A DNA stretch of 7,117 nt. Source: Phycisphaerae bacterium. Lineage in GTDB: Bacteria; Planctomycetota; Phycisphaerae; JAAYCJ01. The DNA is taken from assembly GCA_012514125.1 (NCBI GenBank), contig JAAZAW010000175.1, positions 1 through 7,117 of the forward strand, written 5' to 3'. Numbering within the stretch: the stretch's first letter is position 1; every line of letters begins with the position of its first letter. Below, in pieces: positions 5,976 to 7,117 of the stretch. The notes below the pieces were generated by a model. That model was not told the origin of the DNA. It was given only the letters and a program-made list of their open reading frames with translations, and did not search any database. The translations under genes were made by a program, and so were the position numbers.

Positions 5976-7117
5976 CTATCCTCCCCGGACCTTACCCCTT
6001 GCTAACGACGCCAGTACACCCACCCCGCACAAAATCGCGAACACCGCGAACGCCGTTCGCACGCCCATGAGAAAACCGGCGTAATGCTCCGGCGTGATTT
6101 TGACCCTGCCCATATAGATCGAAAAAATCATCATTGCGATGCCCATGCTGAACATCTGTCCCGTCAGCCGCATGGTTCCGAGCGTCGCCGAAGCCACCCC
6201 GTAAAATTGTTTGTCCACCGAACTCATCACCGCATTCGTATTCGGCGAGGAGAAAAATGCGAAACCTACACCCAGAAAAATCAGGCACGCGACGATATAC
6301 ACCAATGGTGTTTGATTGTTCAGGAAGATCAGCATCGCCAATCCTGCCGCCGTCATCGCCATTCCCGCCGAGGCGATTTTGCGCGATTCGATTTTGTCGG
6401 AAAGTCTGCCCGCAAGTGGAGAAAAAAACGCCTGCATCAACGGCTGAGCCACCAGCACCAATCCCGCCGCCTGCGCATCCAAAGCCATCACATATTGCAG
6501 ATACAAGCTCAACAAAAATCCCACCGCGAAGGTCGCGCTGTAATTAATCAGCGCCGCCAGATTCGATAATGCAAAAACCCGATTTCGCAAAAATAAATTC
6601 AAATCGAGAATCGGGCAATCCACTTTTTTCTGCCGCCAGATAAAAATCCCGCTCATCACCAGTCCGCCCCCAGTGATCCATACACCCAGCCGACTCGGCA
6701 ATTGCGAAAAACCGTAAATCAATCCCAATAGCATCAACCCATAAACAAACGAACCGAGCAGATCGAATCGCTGTCCTCCGGCTTCGACCCATTCTGTCTT
6801 GAGTTTACACACAATAAGTCCAATGATCGCAACTCCCACCAGCACGCTCACCAGAAAAATACTTCGCCAGCCGAAATGATGCGTTAAAAATCCACAGACC
6901 ACAGGCCCGCACGACAAACCAATATACACCGCCGCGACATTAATCCCCAGCGCCTTGCCTCGCTCGCCTTGCGGGAAAACCGACGTCAGCATCGCCACGC
7001 TCGTCCCGAACATCATCGCAGAACCCGCCCCCTGAATCGCCCGCGAGAGAATCAACATGGTTGAAGAATTTGAAAGAATCGAAACCAGCGAAGACAGCGT
7101 AAAAATAATTACCCCAA
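5976..7117 (-). CDS. MFS transporter, DHA2 (EmrB/QacA-like) type, 5' end outside window
   Basis: This is an inner-membrane drug:H+ antiporter-like permease. The frame stays open to the right edge: before the Met at 7056-7058 the codons read GVIIFTLSSLVSILSNSST, a natural helix 2 leading into SRAIQGAGSAMMF, so that Met is internal. About 379 residues are visible. Helix 1 and part of helix 2 (roughly 60-100 residues) are missing. Counting from the internal Met, FPQGERGKALG is at 28-38, the motif C-like GLSCGPVVCGF at 47-57, and a second motif A-like GRLSDKIESRK at 217-227. The extra central helices (around FDLLGSFVYGLMLLGL, 98-113) and PILDLNLFLRNR indicate the 14-helix DHA2 group rather than 12-helix DHA1. 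In motif C a cysteine stands where Gly is usual. The gene is convergent with the M48 peptidase. Substrate cannot be inferred; no regulator is in view. Confidence 0.9.
   Translation of the reverse strand, partial: GVIIFTLSSLVSILSNSSTMLILSRAIQGAGSAMMFGTSVAMLTSVFPQGERGKALGINVAAVYIGLSCGPVVCGFLTHHFGWRSIFLVSVLVGVAIIGLIVCKLKTEWVEAGGQRFDLLGSFVYGLMLLGLIYGFSQLPSRLGVWITGGGLVMSGIFIWRQKKVDCPILDLNLFLRNRVFALSNLAALINYSATFAVGFLLSLYLQYVMALDAQAAGLVLVAQPLMQAFFSPLAGRLSDKIESRKIASAGMAMTAAGLAMLIFLNNQTPLVYIVACLIFLGVGFAFFSSPNTNAVMSSVDKQFYGVASATLGTMRLTGQMFSMGIAMMIFSIYMGRVKITPEHYAGFLMGVRTAFAVFAILCGVGVLASLARGKVRGG

Noticed and set aside
5652..6005. Plus-strand open frame overlapping the peptidase end
   Set aside because: It is Arg/His/Pro-rich and out of frame with the peptidase, which continues with M48-like sequence to its own stop.
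7056..7058. ATG as the start of the MFS gene
   Set aside because: The frame stays open upstream to the window edge with a helix-like sequence, and the conserved helix 3 motif begins right after it, so the true start is outside.

Overview
The window is about 7.1 kb of moderately GC-rich bacterial DNA. It holds five intact plus-strand genes, read left to right, and the 3' part of one convergent minus-strand gene that runs off the right edge. Nothing identifies the host directly. The TrpB2-type beta subunit, the small fast-evolving putative lipoprotein, the polytopic M48 peptidase and the ribF-nrnA pair together would fit a planctomycete such as a Phycisphaerae-like lineage. That placement is inference from general style, not from a marker gene.

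Layout. Bases 1-393 hold no confident gene. They may include the tail of an upstream gene (stop near 152), a dyad-symmetric element (208-245), and an imperfect ~100-base inverted repeat built from diverged 14-base units (265-365), which ends just before the first gene. Then come a TrpB2-type tryptophan synthase beta chain (394-1758), a probable lipoprotein of unknown function (best start 1800, stop 2345), bifunctional riboflavin kinase/FAD synthetase RibF (2349-3299), a DHH/DHHA1 phosphoesterase of the NrnA type (3302-4312) and, after an 80-base AT-rich gap, a multi-pass membrane M48 zinc metalloprotease (4393-5952). A DHA2-type (14-helix) MFS transporter faces this set and ends at 5976; its N-terminus lies outside the window.

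How the genes relate. The lipoprotein, ribF and nrnA genes are separated by only 2-3 bases and are very probably co-transcribed. trpB sits 41 bases upstream of the preferred lipoprotein start and may head the operon. The 80-base gap before the peptidase holds a possible promoter. ribF and nrnA commonly neighbour the infB-rbfA-truB translation cluster in bacteria; here the pair is detached from it and sits beside an amino-acid gene and envelope genes. No mobile element, CRISPR array, tRNA or rRNA was seen. The window is mostly ordinary housekeeping and envelope genes. The least explained parts are the repeat-rich leader before trpB, the unrecognised lipoprotein and the altered motif in the kinase half of RibF.
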